This document shows positions 15,440 through 24,476 of a DNA stretch of 35,411 nucleotides, piece by piece. The position numbers and the translations under genes are program-made. Location: positions 1-35,411 of the forward strand of contig SVQZ01000005.1 of NCBI GenBank assembly GCA_015065105.1. Direction: 5' to 3'. Position 1 is the first letter of the stretch. Every line of letters begins with the position of its first letter. The DNA comes from Oscillospiraceae bacterium (GTDB lineage Bacteria; Bacillota; Clostridia; Oscillospirales; CAG-272). The notes under the pieces are model-generated. The model was not told the origin of the DNA and searched no databases. It saw only the letters and a list, made by a program, of their open reading frames with translations.

Positions 15440-15895
15440 TTAATATTGGTTCACGGAATATTTGAGTTCATAATCAGCACTTTCACCTGCGATCTTCAAC
15501 TGAACAATACCGTGCACATCCTCCAAATCAGCAGTTTGATCGGTCGAATTTACATCAAATTCATGCACTATTTCGTCATTATATACCAAAACCAGTCTTG
15601 CATTACCAACAGTTATTCTTGATGACAAAGTGATAGAAAACTTATTTGCATTTATTTCTGCATCATATACAGGTAACACCCCCGAAAACTTTCGAGCGCT
15701 GCAAATTCTTTCACCATCTTTCGTTTTAGATACAGCCATAAATTGAGTTGTATTTGTACCGTCAATTATATCCTTATCGGTTATAGTTTGCAAGCTGTAA
15801 TCATCTTCACCGTTTGTATCCTTTAAAACTGTTGCAGTACAACTGCAGAACACAATGGATAAAACTATAAGAAGAATACTAACAATTATTTTCAT
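15440..15895 (-). CDS. Small predicted lipoprotein
   Basis: A 151-residue protein with an N-terminal hydrophobic segment (IIVSILLIVLSIVF) ending in CSC, a somewhat atypical lipobox with the likely lipidated Cys near residue 19. The rest is beta-rich with no family I recognise. There is no good Shine-Dalgarno sequence ahead of the ATG (only AAAAGC), unlike its neighbours, so expression may be low or the start may differ. It is 35 bases downstream of glnA on the same strand and could be read through from it. Confidence 0.65.
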   Translation of the reverse strand: MKIIVSILLIVLSIVFCSCTATVLKDTNGEDDYSLQTITDKDIIDGTNTTQFMAVSKTKDGERICSARKFSGVLPVYDAEINANKFSITLSSRITVGNARLVLVYNDEIVHEFDVNSTDQTADLEDVHGIVQLKIAGESADYELKYSVNQY

Positions 15896-15930
15896 AAGCT
15901 TTTATTTTTGTGAAATAATGACGTTATTTA

Positions 15931-17355
15931 TTAAAGATTGTAGTAACGGTCAAATTCAGCGGGATGAGGAATAGCCGCAAGTGCTCTGCACTCCTCGCGC
16001 TTTGTTGCAATAAACTTCTTGATAAGTGATTCGGGGAATACACCGCCTGCCGTAAGGTATTCGTAATCCTTTTCAAGAGCATCGAGAGCCTGGTCAAGGG
16101 ATGTGGGAAGCTGAGTAAGCTTTGCCTTTTCCTCGTCACTCAAATGGAAGAGGTTCATATCGTAGGGACCCCAGCCGTTTTCATGGGGATCGATCTTATT
16201 CTTGATACCGTCAAGACCTGCCATGAGGATAGCCGCATAGCAGAGATAGGGGTTACAGGTAGCGTCGGGGTTACGAAGCTCGAAGCGGCGGAGCTTGGGT
16301 TCCTTTGCATAAGCGGGAATTCTGATAACCGCACTTCTGTTGGAGGTTGCATAACCAACGGTTACGGGAGCCTCGAAGCCGGGAACAAGACGCTTGAAGG
16401 AGTTTGTGCTGGGGTTTGTAATAGCACAAAGAGAAGCGATATGCTTGAGAAGACCGCCCATAAAGTAGTGTGCTTCCTTAGAAAGGTGAGAATAACCGTT
16501 ATCATCCGAGAATACGGGCTCGCCGTCCTTTAAGAGAAGCATATGAACGTGCATACCGTTACCTGCCTCACCCATAACGGGCTTGGGCATAAAGGTAGCT
16601 GATTTACCGTACTTACGTGCAACGTTATGAATGATATACTTGATCTGCATGGTAGCGTCAGCCATTTTAGACATCTTGCCGAGCTTAGGCTCGATCTCAA
16701 ACTGACCTGCCGCACCAACCTCGGGATGATGGTAGTTGATGGCTATACCAAGATCCTCCATGAGCATACACATTTCAGATCTCATTTCGTAGGAATCGTC
16801 AAAGGGCTTCGCAATGTGATAGTTCTTCTGCTTTGGAACTACAACACCTGTTCCTTCATTATAGCTGTTCCAATGAGCCTGAGCGTAATCAATGTTCATA
16901 CCGATGGAATTAGCGGAAACGTCCCAGCCTACCTGATCGAAAAGGTAGAATTCAAACTCGGGGAGTATGTACATTTCATCAGCAATACCGCTGTCCTTCA
17001 TATACTGCTCAGCCGCCAAAACGATATTTCTGGGATACTGAGGAAGGGGACGGTTTTCGGGATAATCGATGATCATTGCGTTACCAACCATAGATACGGT
17101 GGGAATTTCGCAGAAGGGGTCGATCGCAGCACTGTCAGGATCGGGAATGAACACCATATCGCTCTTTTCAACAACCGCATAACCGTAGTTAGAAGCATCG
17201 AAGCCGATACCGTTCTTCATTACCTCTTCGGAGAAGTCCTTTGCGGGAATAGTAACGTGACGGAACTGACCGTTGATGTCAACCATCTTAAAGTCAACCA
17301 TTTTAATGTCGTTTTCACGGATCATATCCATGACTCTCTGTACTTTTTCGTTCAC
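15931..17355 (-). CDS. glnA: Glutamine synthetase type I
   Basis: A 474-residue enzyme condensing ammonia with glutamate using ATP. The N-terminal beta-grasp (MVDFKMVDINGQFRHVTIPA), the metal and substrate segments NGMHVHM and AGQFEIE, and the ATP/Arg loop YATSNRSAVIRIP are all present. At the position of the adenylylated tyrosine of enteric-type enzymes (NLYDLP) this protein has NLFHLS, with F403. It cannot be controlled by adenylylation there, so regulation by feedback or by GlnR-like factors is more likely. The start is GTG with AAAGGAG eight bases upstream. Aldo/keto reductase genes lie upstream on the same strand, with a separate glnA promoter. Confidence 0.96.
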   Translation of the reverse strand: MNEKVQRVMDMIRENDIKMVDFKMVDINGQFRHVTIPAKDFSEEVMKNGIGFDASNYGYAVVEKSDMVFIPDPDSAAIDPFCEIPTVSMVGNAMIIDYPENRPLPQYPRNIVLAAEQYMKDSGIADEMYILPEFEFYLFDQVGWDVSANSIGMNIDYAQAHWNSYNEGTGVVVPKQKNYHIAKPFDDSYEMRSEMCMLMEDLGIAINYHHPEVGAAGQFEIEPKLGKMSKMADATMQIKYIIHNVARKYGKSATFMPKPVMGEAGNGMHVHMLLLKDGEPVFSDDNGYSHLSKEAHYFMGGLLKHIASLCAITNPSTNSFKRLVPGFEAPVTVGYATSNRSAVIRIPAYAKEPKLRRFELRNPDATCNPYLCYAAILMAGLDGIKNKIDPHENGWGPYDMNLFHLSDEEKAKLTQLPTSLDQALDALEKDYEYLTAGGVFPESLIKKFIATKREECRALAAIPHPAEFDRYYNL

Positions 17356-17394
17356 TTTATTTGCTCCTTTAAAATAAAATTCAATATTAAGTAA

Positions 17395-17423
17395 ATTATA
17401 TCACGATTTTTTCGATTATACAA
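17395..17423 (-). promoter_or_regulatory. Putative glnA promoter
   Basis: On the minus strand TTGTAT (17423-17418) and TATAAT (17400-17395) are 17 bases apart, about 40 bases before the GTG start of glnA. The -10 box is perfect and the -35 box moderate. Confidence 0.55.
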
Positions 17424-17453
17424 TACAATTTCTTCTGTTTTTTACAAAAAATA

Positions 17454-18302
17454 TCAAAAATCTTCGGTATCGGGGTCAAGTCCCGAACCTGCAAAATACT
17501 CCATTGCATTGATCTGCGCCATATCCTCTTTTGATATTTCAAAGTCAAATACCCTTGCATTTTCCTCTATTCTTGAAGGAGTAACAGACTTAGGCAAAGG
17601 CAAGATCCCGTTCTGCAGGCAAAAACGGATACAAAGCTGTGCCGTGCTTACGTTGTACCTTCCGGCAATTGCACCAAGCTTTTCGTTTGTAAGCATTCTT
17701 CCCGTACCGAGAGGGCTCCATGCTTCTACTGTAACTTTGTTATTTACGCAATACTCTACCGTTTTCTCCTGAAGCTGGCCCGGATGGTATTCTATCTGAT
17801 TAACCATAGGACGAACCTCGGTTTTCATCAGCGCTTCCATATGATGGGGCAGAAAGTTTGAAACCCCTATAGCCTTTATCCTTCCCGAATCATAAAGCTC
17901 GGTCATCGCCTTCCAGGTACCGAGATTTATCTCTTCCCAATTCTTAAAGCGGTAAGCAGAGGCAGGCCAATGGATAAGATATAGGTCAAGATAATCAAGT
18001 GAAAGGTCGCTCATTGTTTTCTCAAAAGCTGCAAGGGTCGTTTCATAACCGCGCTCGCTGTTCCAAACCTTGCTTGTTATAAAAAGCTCTTCCCTTTTCA
18101 CTCCGCAATTTTTAATAGCATTACCAACGCTCTTTTCGTTACCGTAAACCGCGGCTGTATCAATATGACGGTACCCGCACTCTATTGCCTTTATAACAGA
18201 ATTTGTACACACTTCCCCATCGGGTGCCTGCCATGTACCGAAGCCTACGCAGGGTATCTCATAGCCGTTATTCAATTTGAATGTATCTGTTAATCTGTTC
18301 AT
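17454..18302 (-). CDS. Aldo/keto reductase
   Basis: A 282-residue NADPH-dependent carbonyl reductase of the AKR (2,5-diketogluconate reductase-like) group. The catalytic tetrad is complete: D48 and Y53 in HIDTAAVYGNE, K78 in ITSKVW and H111 in YLIHWPA. The cofactor-binding C-terminal region carries LPKSVTPSRIEEN. The fold is a TIM barrel, and the location is cytosolic. AAGGGG lies ahead of the ATG. It is 64 bases downstream of a second, iron-sulfur containing AKR gene. The physiological substrate cannot be read from the sequence. Confidence 0.92.
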   Translation of the reverse strand: MNRLTDTFKLNNGYEIPCVGFGTWQAPDGEVCTNSVIKAIECGYRHIDTAAVYGNEKSVGNAIKNCGVKREELFITSKVWNSERGYETTLAAFEKTMSDLSLDYLDLYLIHWPASAYRFKNWEEINLGTWKAMTELYDSGRIKAIGVSNFLPHHMEALMKTEVRPMVNQIEYHPGQLQEKTVEYCVNNKVTVEAWSPLGTGRMLTNEKLGAIAGRYNVSTAQLCIRFCLQNGILPLPKSVTPSRIEENARVFDFEISKEDMAQINAMEYFAGSGLDPDTEDF

Positions 18303-18366
18303 TTTTAACCCCTTTCTTTGAAATTATTATATCATATAAATAAATTTTAAATTGTAAATCTATTAT

Positions 18367-19464
18367 TTAATGTTTTTCAAATTCCTTTGCAACATCCTTT
18401 AATAGATACCTGATATTCAAATGCTGGGGACAAAGAGCCTCACAAGCGCCGCATTCAATGCAATCGCTTGCCTTTGCGTCTCTTTGAGTATAAATACCGT
18501 AATAGTAATTTGAATTCCATGTATTAAAACGCTTTTTAGCGTTAAGACAGGAGAAAAAGTCGGGGATAGGAATATTCATGGGGCAGCTGTCGGTACAGTA
18601 ATTGCAGGCTGTACAAGGGATAAGATCCTTTTCGGTAAGAATCGAGCATACCTTATCTACCGCTTCCCTTTCTGCTTCGTTTAAGGGCTTAAAATCGCTC
18701 ATATAAGAGATGTTATCCTTAACCATTGCAAGGTCTCCCATACCCGAAAGTACCATCATAACGCCCTCAAAGCCTGCGGCAAAGCGGATGGCATAGCTTG
18801 CGTAGCTGCCGCCGCCAAATGTGTCAAATACGCGTTTAGCTTCATCGGGTAAGCGTACAAGGCTTCCTCCGCGAACAGGCTCCATAACTATAACCGGCTT
18901 ATTAAACCTACGGCAAACCTCATATACCTTTTTCGATTCTACAGACTGATCCTCATAATCAACGTAATTGAACTGTATCTGTACTATCTCAATTTCGGGA
19001 TGCTCTGTAAGTATTCTTTCGAGCACATCCGCCTTATCGTGGAAGGAAATACCGATATGCTTCACTCTTCCCTGGTCTTTAAATGTTTTTACGTGCTCGT
19101 AAGCATTGCACTTCATATATTTTTCGTAAAGATTTCTGTCCTGGGCATGAAGAAGATAATAGTCAAAATAATCAACACCGCACCATTCGAGCTGATTCTC
19201 AAAAAAGGGTATTATTTCCTCTTCCCTTTCAAAAAAGTTTGTGGATAATTTGTTGCAAAGCAAAAAGCTTTCACGGGGATGGCGCTTCACAAGGCACTCG
19301 CGGACAGCGATCTCGCTCTTACCCCCGTGATAACCGTGAGCGGTATCAAAATAGTTAAAGCCTGCTTCTAAAAAGGTATCAACCATTTCCGAAAATGCAT
19401 TATGATCTATATCGTCATTAACCGTAGGAAGTCTCATACATCCAAAGCCGAAGTTCTTATTCAT
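18367..19464 (-). CDS. Aldo/keto reductase with C-terminal ferredoxin domain
   Basis: A 365-residue fusion. The N-terminal AKR barrel has the tetrad D40/Y45 (YFDTAHGYHGG), K72 (LLCNKLS) and H106 (YLLHAQD). The last 90 residues carry two Cys clusters, CTACNYCTDSC with a following CP-like Pro, and CIECGACEALCP, each able to bind a 4Fe-4S cluster. Such AKR-ferredoxin proteins are common in anaerobes and may exchange electrons with ferredoxin instead of, or besides, NAD(P)H. That role is inferred. It is divergent from the cyclase-family gene with overlapping promoters and probably co-transcribed with the following AKR. Confidence 0.93.
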   Translation of the reverse strand: MNKNFGFGCMRLPTVNDDIDHNAFSEMVDTFLEAGFNYFDTAHGYHGGKSEIAVRECLVKRHPRESFLLCNKLSTNFFEREEEIIPFFENQLEWCGVDYFDYYLLHAQDRNLYEKYMKCNAYEHVKTFKDQGRVKHIGISFHDKADVLERILTEHPEIEIVQIQFNYVDYEDQSVESKKVYEVCRRFNKPVIVMEPVRGGSLVRLPDEAKRVFDTFGGGSYASYAIRFAAGFEGVMMVLSGMGDLAMVKDNISYMSDFKPLNEAEREAVDKVCSILTEKDLIPCTACNYCTDSCPMNIPIPDFFSCLNAKKRFNTWNSNYYYGIYTQRDAKASDCIECGACEALCPQHLNIRYLLKDVAKEFEKH

Positions 19465-19475
19465 TTTATTTCTCC

Positions 19476-19504
19476 TTGACGGTAAATCAATTTTATTATA
19501 TAAT
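19476..19504 (+). promoter_or_regulatory. Promoter for the cyclase-family gene
   Basis: TTGACG (19476-19481) and TATAAT (19499-19504) lie 17 bases apart. The -10 box ends one base before the -10 box of the oppositely directed promoter. Confidence 0.7.
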
Positions 19505-19505
19505 T

Positions 19506-19535
19506 ATTATAATATTAAAATATATAACAAGTCAA
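19506..19535 (-). promoter_or_regulatory. Promoter for the AKR-ferredoxin gene
   Basis: On the minus strand TTGACT (19535-19530) and TATAAT (19511-19506) lie 18 bases apart. It is interlocked with the plus-strand promoter at 19476-19504. Confidence 0.65.
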
Positions 19536-19552
19536 TAGTTTCGGAGAGCATT

Positions 19553-20131
19553 ATGAAAATATACGATATTACCCAGGAGCTTTTCTCATGCGAGGTTTAT
19601 CCGGGAGATCCCGCGCCGAGAAAAGAGATCATAACCACTATAGAAGAAAACGGCGTGTGTAATTTGTCCGGAACGTATTTCTGCAACCACAACGGTACCC
19701 ATATAGATGCCCCCTATCATTTTTTTGATAACGGAAAAAAGGTGGATGAAATACCGATAGAAAAATTTGTAGGCTGCTGCTATGTTGCAGAGCATAACGG
19801 AACACTTTCGGAAATTGATGCCGAAAGGATCCTTAACGAATCGGAAAACTGTAAAAAAATTCTTATAAAAGGCGATACAACGGTATCAATTGATGCCGCA
19901 AAGGTATTTGCTAAAGCAAAGCTCGATATTTTAGGTAATGAATCACAAACGGTAGGTCCCGAAGATGCCCCCATGGCGGTACACAAAGAGCTTTTGGGTG
20001 CGGAAGTTATCCTCCTTGAGGGCATAAGGCTTTCAGAGATACCCTGCGGAAAATATCTGCTTTGCAGTGCTCCCCTTAATCTCGGCGGCTGCGACGGTGC
20101 TCCCTGCCGTGCGCTCTTAATAAAAATTTAA
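19553..20131 (+). CDS. Cyclase family protein (kynurenine formamidase-like metal hydrolase)
   Basis: A 192-residue member of the putative cyclase/KynB family of zinc or manganese amidohydrolases. The signature HNGTHIDAPYHF supplies the metal-binding His and Asp residues, and an opening segment YDITQELFSCEVYPGDP is typical. A later PEDAPMAVHKELLGAEVILLEG forms the second half of the site. Members hydrolyse N-formylkynurenine, isatin or cyclic amides. No tryptophan-catabolism gene is nearby, so the substrate is open. Divergent partner of the AKR-ferredoxin gene, with a shared promoter region of 88 bases. Confidence 0.88.
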   Translation: MKIYDITQELFSCEVYPGDPAPRKEIITTIEENGVCNLSGTYFCNHNGTHIDAPYHFFDNGKKVDEIPIEKFVGCCYVAEHNGTLSEIDAERILNESENCKKILIKGDTTVSIDAAKVFAKAKLDILGNESQTVGPEDAPMAVHKELLGAEVILLEGIRLSEIPCGKYLLCSAPLNLGGCDGAPCRALLIKI

Positions 20132-20183
20132 AGCGTACCCCTCCCGTAAAAAATCTCACACGAACTAAAAAAATCTCATATAT

Positions 20184-20218
20184 AAAAGAGGTGAGAAGTA
20201 GATCTTCACACCTCTTTT
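20184..20218. terminator. Bidirectional terminator between the cyclase-family gene and clpX
   Basis: The arms 20184-20198 and 20204-20218 form a 15-bp stem with one A-A mismatch, flanked by A and T runs. It can end the plus-strand cyclase-family transcript and the minus-strand clpX transcript, whose stop codon is at 20220. Confidence 0.8.
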
Positions 20219-20219
20219 T

Positions 20220-21494
20220 TTATTTTGTTATAATTTCGGGCTCTTCGTCCCCTGTAACCACGCCGGCGTTAACGATAGTCTTCGCAATACCCTCACGGGA
20301 AGGAAGCTCATACATCATAGGAAGCATTATGTTTTCCATGATAGAACGAAGACCTCTTGCACCGATATTTCTCTCAATGGCAAGATCGGCTATCTTATAA
20401 AGAGCGTCCTCGGTAAATTCGAGTTCCATATCGTCCATACCGAAAAGCTTCTTATACTGCTTTACCAAAGAATTCTTAGGCTCCTTAAGAATACGTACAA
20501 GAGCGTCGCGGTCAAGGCCCTCAAGTCCCACGATCATGGGCAAACGTCCTACGAGCTCGGGGATAAGACCGTACTTCATAATATCATGGGGATTTACGTC
20601 CTTATAGATATCAGCGGTCTGAGTTTCCTTCTTGGATTTTATTTCAACACCGAATCCAAGTGCTCCCGAGCCCTTTCTCTTTTCGATAATTTCGGAAATA
20701 CCGTCAAAGGCACCGCCGCATATAAAGAGAATGTTTTCGGTATTTATCTGTATGAAATCCTGGTTGGGGTGCTTACGTCCGCCCTGGGGAGGTACGTTCG
20801 AAACGGTACCCTCAAGAATCTTTAAAAGCGCCTGCTGTACCCCTTCGCCCGAAACGTCACGGGTAATAGAACGGTTCTCGCTTCTGCGGGATATCTTATC
20901 TATCTCATCGATATAGATTATACCCTTCTCTGCAAGAGCGATATCGTAATCGGCTGCCTGTATAAGACGCAAAAGTATATTCTCAACGTCCTCACCAACA
21001 TAGCCTGCCTCGGTCAAGGTAGTAGCATCTGCTATTGCAAAGGGTACCTGAAGGGTCTTTGCAAGAGTCTGGGCAAGGAAAGTCTTACCTACACCCGTAG
21101 GACCTAAAAGAAGCACGTTGCTCTTCTGTATATCAACCTCATCGTCCTCGTCCTTCTTCTTTTTATCCTTTGAAAGAATACGCTTATAGTGATTGTAAAC
21201 CGCAACCGAAAGCACCTTTTTAGCTTCATCCTGACCGATAACGTATTCATCAAGAGTCTGTTTTATCACCATCGGCTTGGGAAGATTCTCATAGGAAAGC
21301 TTACTGTCGGTCACAGCCGCTTCATCAAACTTTGCGTCCTCGATAATATCGAAGCACGCATTTATACACTCGTCACAGATAAAAACGTTTTTCTTTGTGG
21401 GCGAGGGTATAAGAAAAAGTGTAAGCTCCTCCGGTCTGCCGCAAAATGAGCAGCAGAACGGGGATTTTGTAGTTGAATTCGTAGTATCAGACAT
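20220..21494 (-). CDS. clpX: ATP-dependent Clp protease ATP-binding subunit ClpX
   Basis: A 424-residue AAA+ unfoldase that feeds substrates to ClpP. The N-terminal zinc-binding domain has [10 protein letters not shown] and CDECINAC. Walker A is GPTGVGKT, the pore loop region is AGYVGEDVE, and Walker B is [11 protein letters not shown]. Arginine-finger and sensor regions follow near [11 protein letters not shown] and [10 protein letters not shown]. It lies 37 bases after clpP on the same strand. The Shine-Dalgarno sequence is weak, so translation may be partly coupled to clpP. Length is standard. Confidence 0.97.
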   Translation of the reverse strand: MSDTTNSTTKSPFCCSFCGRPEELTLFLIPSPTKKNVFICDECINACFDIIEDAKFDEAAVTDSKLSYENLPKPMVIKQTLDEYVIGQDEAKKVLSVAVYNHYKRILSKDKKKKDEDDEVDIQKSNVLLLGPTGVGKTFLAQTLAKTLQVPFAIADATTLTEAGYVGEDVENILLRLIQAADYDIALAEKGIIYIDEIDKISRRSENRSITRDVSGEGVQQALLKILEGTVSNVPPQGGRKHPNQDFIQINTENILFICGGAFDGISEIIEKRKGSGALGFGVEIKSKKETQTADIYKDVNPHDIMKYGLIPELVGRLPMIVGLEGLDRDALVRILKEPKNSLVKQYKKLFGMDDMELEFTEDALYKIADLAIERNIGARGLRSIMENIMLPMMYELPSREGIAKTIVNAGVVTGDEEPEIITK

Positions 21495-21531
21495 TAAAGT
21501 GATATGCGGTTACCCGCTTTCCTTTCAAAAA

Positions 21532-22116
21532 TTACGCACGCTTATCGAATACACGGTCGATAAGTCCGTATTCAAGTGCCTCTTGTGCACTCAAGAAGTT
21601 GTCTCTGTCGGTATCCTTTTCGATCTGCTCGAGAGGCTTGCCTGTGTTTTCAGCCAATATCTGGTTGAGCTTTGCCTTGGTGCGGAGAATATGATCGGCA
21701 TGGATCTTGATATCGGATGCCTGACCCTGCATACCGCCGAGGGGCTGATGTATCATGATCTCGCTGTTGGGAAGAGCAATTCTCTTACCCTTTGCGCCGG
21801 ACGAAAGCAGAAATGCACCCATAGATGCCGCCATACCGATGCAAACGGTAGAAACGTCACACTTGATATAGTTCATAGTGTCATAAATAGCCATACCTGC
21901 ACTTACAGAACCGCCGGGGCTGTTGATATACATACAGATATCCTTATCGGGATCCTGTGCCTCAAGGAATAAAAGCTGGGCAACAACAAGGGATGCAGTT
22001 ACGTCGTTAACTTCATCTGCCAAAAATACGATTCTGTCATTGAGAAGGCGGGAATAAATATCATACGCGCGCTCTCCGCGGTTTGTCTGTTCTATAACGG
22101 TTGGTACTAATGCCAT
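21532..22116 (-). CDS. clpP: ATP-dependent Clp protease proteolytic subunit ClpP
   Basis: A 194-residue serine protease that forms the double-ring chamber. The catalytic Ser is in [11 protein letters not shown], the His in [10 protein letters not shown] and the Asp in EKDTDRDNF. The frame is open upstream to 22149, but AGGAGG sits seven bases ahead of the ATG at 22116 and the family begins at [11 protein letters not shown], so I use that start. It sits between tig and clpX as in most Firmicutes and Proteobacteria. A perfect hairpin is found between tig and this gene. Confidence 0.97.
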   Translation of the reverse strand: MALVPTVIEQTNRGERAYDIYSRLLNDRIVFLADEVNDVTASLVVAQLLFLEAQDPDKDICMYINSPGGSVSAGMAIYDTMNYIKCDVSTVCIGMAASMGAFLLSSGAKGKRIALPNSEIMIHQPLGGMQGQASDIKIHADHILRTKAKLNQILAENTGKPLEQIEKDTDRDNFLSAQEALEYGLIDRVFDKRA

Positions 22117-22151
22117 TGTTAATTCCTCCTGTATATTATATATATGCAATA

Positions 22152-22178
22152 ATCACTTGCGACAAAGCCGCAAGTGAT
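22152..22178 (-). other. Hairpin between tig and clpP
   Basis: A perfect 10-bp inverted repeat ATCACTTGCG/CGCAAGTGAT with a 7-base loop occurs directly after the tig stop codon. On the minus strand it is followed by ATTATTGCATATA, not a T-tract, so it is more likely a partial attenuator or RNA-processing/stability element than a full terminator. Confidence 0.55.
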
Positions 22179-22187
22179 CATTAAAAA

Positions 22188-23600
22188 TTATTTGTCTTCT
22201 GTTTCCTTGGTGGTCTTCTTTGCACAAGACTTCTTTGCGGTTGTTTTCTTTGCAGCGGGCTTCTTTTCCTCTGTCTCTTCGCCTTCAGCCTTTTCAGCAG
22301 CCTTCTTTGTGGTCTTCTTCTTAGCTGTGATAGAAGCGTTGGACTTTACAAAGTCAACAGTCTTTCTGATAGCGATATCAGCGGAAACCGATTCTGCATC
22401 TACAAGCTCCTTAACCTTTTCGAGCTCAAGGCCGTACATGGTAGCAAGCTTGCTGTATTCTTCTTCAACTTCCTCATCTGTAGCCTTAATAGCTTCAAGC
22501 TCAGCGATCTTTTCAAGAGCAAGACGGCTCTTAACCTGACGCTCTGCCTGAGGCTTGAACTGCTCTCTTAAGGTGTCGAGGTTCTGACCTGTGTACTGGA
22601 AGTAGGTGTTGAGGTCAAGACCCTGGGAACGGAGACGGTAGTCATAATCACGAACCATATTTTCTGCTTCGTTAGCTACCATAACCTCGGGTACTTCGCC
22701 TTCAAGGTTGTTTACAAGTGCTTCAACCAAAGCGTTTTCAACTTCAGCATCTGCAGCCTTTTCGTTTCTCTCTACGAGTTTTGCCTTAACGTCTGCCTTA
22801 TATTCAGCAAGTGTATCAAACTCGGAAACATCCTTTGCAAATTCATCGTCAAGCTTAGGAAGCTCTTCGTACTTGATAGCGTGGAGCTTGGTCTTGAATA
22901 CTGCAGGCTTACCCTTAAGATCCTCTGCATGGTACTCTTCGGGGAAGGTAACCTCAACGTCGAATTCATCGCCGATCTTATGACCGATGATCTGATCCTC
23001 AAAGCCGGGAATAAACTGACCGGAACCGAGCTTAAGGGGATGGCCTTCACCCTTACCGCCCTCGAATGCTACGCCGTCAACGAAGCCTTCGTAATCGATG
23101 GTAACGGTATCATCCTTCTTTGCAGCTCTGTCGGTAACCTCAATAGTTCTTGCATTTCTCTGCTGAACTCTCTTGATCTCTTCATTTACCTCGGTTGCGG
23201 TAACGTTCTTAACGTTTCTCTCAACCTTGATGCCCTTGTATTCTTTAACATCTACTGTGGGATATACATAGAACTTAGCCTTTACAACTACACCGTCATC
23301 ATCGATCTTATCGATATCGTATTCGGGTGCGGATACAGGCTTGATAGCCGCTTCCTTAACTGCAGCTTCGGTAGCCTCGGGGAGGATTGCGTTAAGCGCA
23401 TCTTCATAGAATACGCCCTTACCGTACATCTTTTCGATTACACTTCTGGGAGCCTTACCCTTACGGAAACCGGGAATATTGATGCTCTTTACGTTCTTCT
23501 TGTATGCATCGCTGCATGCCTTATCAAAAGTAGCCTTATCAACCGAAAACTCAAGCTCTACTCTGTTAGTTTCAAGGTTGTTTACTTTTACTTTTGCCAT
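22188..23600 (-). CDS. tig: Trigger factor with Lys/Ala/Thr-rich tail
   Basis: A 470-residue ribosome-associated chaperone and peptidyl-prolyl isomerase. The ribosome-binding signature lies in the N-terminal domain (NIPGFRKGKAPRSVIEKMYG). The FKBP-type PPIase domain is in the middle (DTVTIDYEGFVDGVAFEGG, FIPGFEDQIIG), and a helical C-terminal arm domain follows. After about residue 425 the protein ends in a low-complexity tail built of AKKTT/KKAAEK-type repeats interrupted by an acidic EGEETEEKK stretch, with one Cys. Such tails are absent from E. coli trigger factor. I use the ATG at 23600 (MAKVKV) with GGAC upstream, although the frame opens three codons earlier. First gene of the tig-clpP-clpX set. 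Confidence 0.95.
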   Translation of the reverse strand: MAKVKVNNLETNRVELEFSVDKATFDKACSDAYKKNVKSINIPGFRKGKAPRSVIEKMYGKGVFYEDALNAILPEATEAAVKEAAIKPVSAPEYDIDKIDDDGVVVKAKFYVYPTVDVKEYKGIKVERNVKNVTATEVNEEIKRVQQRNARTIEVTDRAAKKDDTVTIDYEGFVDGVAFEGGKGEGHPLKLGSGQFIPGFEDQIIGHKIGDEFDVEVTFPEEYHAEDLKGKPAVFKTKLHAIKYEELPKLDDEFAKDVSEFDTLAEYKADVKAKLVERNEKAADAEVENALVEALVNNLEGEVPEVMVANEAENMVRDYDYRLRSQGLDLNTYFQYTGQNLDTLREQFKPQAERQVKSRLALEKIAELEAIKATDEEVEEEYSKLATMYGLELEKVKELVDAESVSADIAIRKTVDFVKSNASITAKKKTTKKAAEKAEGEETEEKKPAAKKTTAKKSCAKKTTKETEDK

Positions 23601-23650
23601 TGTTCTCAATGTCCTTTCGTCTTTAAAAAATCTTTTAATATAACATATCT

Positions 23651-23678
23651 ATTTTACCTATTTATTTAATAATGTCAA
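23651..23678 (-). promoter_or_regulatory. Promoter for tig-clpP-clpX
   Basis: On the minus strand TTGACA (23678-23673) and TAAAAT (23656-23651) lie 16 bases apart, between the metallophosphoesterase stop and the tig start. No CtsR-like direct repeat is obvious near it. Confidence 0.6.
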
Positions 23679-23702
23679 TACAAAACAGGAAAAATTATCA
23701 AT

Positions 23703-24407
23703 TTATTCAATCTTAAGAGGTTTAAAATTCAGATAATCGGCAGAAACAATAAAAAATTCAATGCCTTTATACTCACTTACAGGCTCAACATCATAATTTC
23801 CGTGAATATGCCCGTAATAACAGCGTTTGATATTATGCTTTATAAGACAGTCAACTATTTCTTCGCAAACGTAATCCCCGTAAACGGGAGGAAAATGAAG
23901 AAACATAAGCTTTTCACATTCCGCATCTATTTTATTTGCGGTGGCAATACTCAGCTCCATTCTGCCAACCTCTCGGTTCACTATCTTCATATAATCGCTG
24001 TCCTTTGGAGCATTATGATCATCGGCATACCAACCGCGGGAACCGCATACCATATAATTACCCACTTTATAGGCAGAGTTATATAAAAGCTCGATGGTGG
24101 TTATACCTGCTGTCCTGTAAAAAGCATCCTGCTTTGCCTTTGTCGCCCACCAATAATCATGATTACCCTTGGATATAAGCTTTCTGCCGGGAAGCGAATC
24201 AAGAAACACAAGGTCCTCTTTCGCCTCCTCAAAATCCATCCCCCATGAGATATCACCGGGAATAACAACGGTATCCTCCTTTGTTACAACAGATTCCCAT
24301 TCTTCTTTTATTCTTTTCATATAACCGTTCCAGCGCTTGCCGAAAACGTCCATAGGCTTATCGGTGCCTAAGGAAAGATGAGTATCCGAAAGTACAAAAA
24401 GAGCCAT
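23703..24407 (-). CDS. Calcineurin-like metallophosphoesterase
   Basis: A 234-residue predicted phosphohydrolase. The di-metal site motifs occur in order: SDTHLS at the N-terminus, GDISWG, GNHDYWW, a later histidine in FLHFPPV and the terminal GHIHG. The spacing is that of the small calcineurin-like family in clostridia. The frame opens much further upstream (24578) but only from the ATG at 24407 does homology begin (MALFVLSDTHLSLG), with GGAGA just ahead. It is divergent from the DUF1540 gene. The substrate is unknown. Confidence 0.88.
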   Translation of the reverse strand: MALFVLSDTHLSLGTDKPMDVFGKRWNGYMKRIKEEWESVVTKEDTVVIPGDISWGMDFEEAKEDLVFLDSLPGRKLISKGNHDYWWATKAKQDAFYRTAGITTIELLYNSAYKVGNYMVCGSRGWYADDHNAPKDSDYMKIVNREVGRMELSIATANKIDAECEKLMFLHFPPVYGDYVCEEIVDCLIKHNIKRCYYGHIHGNYDVEPVSEYKGIEFFIVSADYLNFKPLKIE

Positions 24408-24476
24408 ATTTTTCTCCGTGTATAGAAATTTTACTGCCGTACAGAATAATAATATGCCGCGAAAGGAGGCGATATT

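Noticed and set aside
16627-17394. Plus-strand open frame of 255 codons
   Set aside because: Antisense to glnA, which is unmistakable on the other strand.
22881-23669. Plus-strand open frame of 262 codons
   Set aside because: Antisense to trigger factor and its promoter; no ribosome binding site or recognisable domain.
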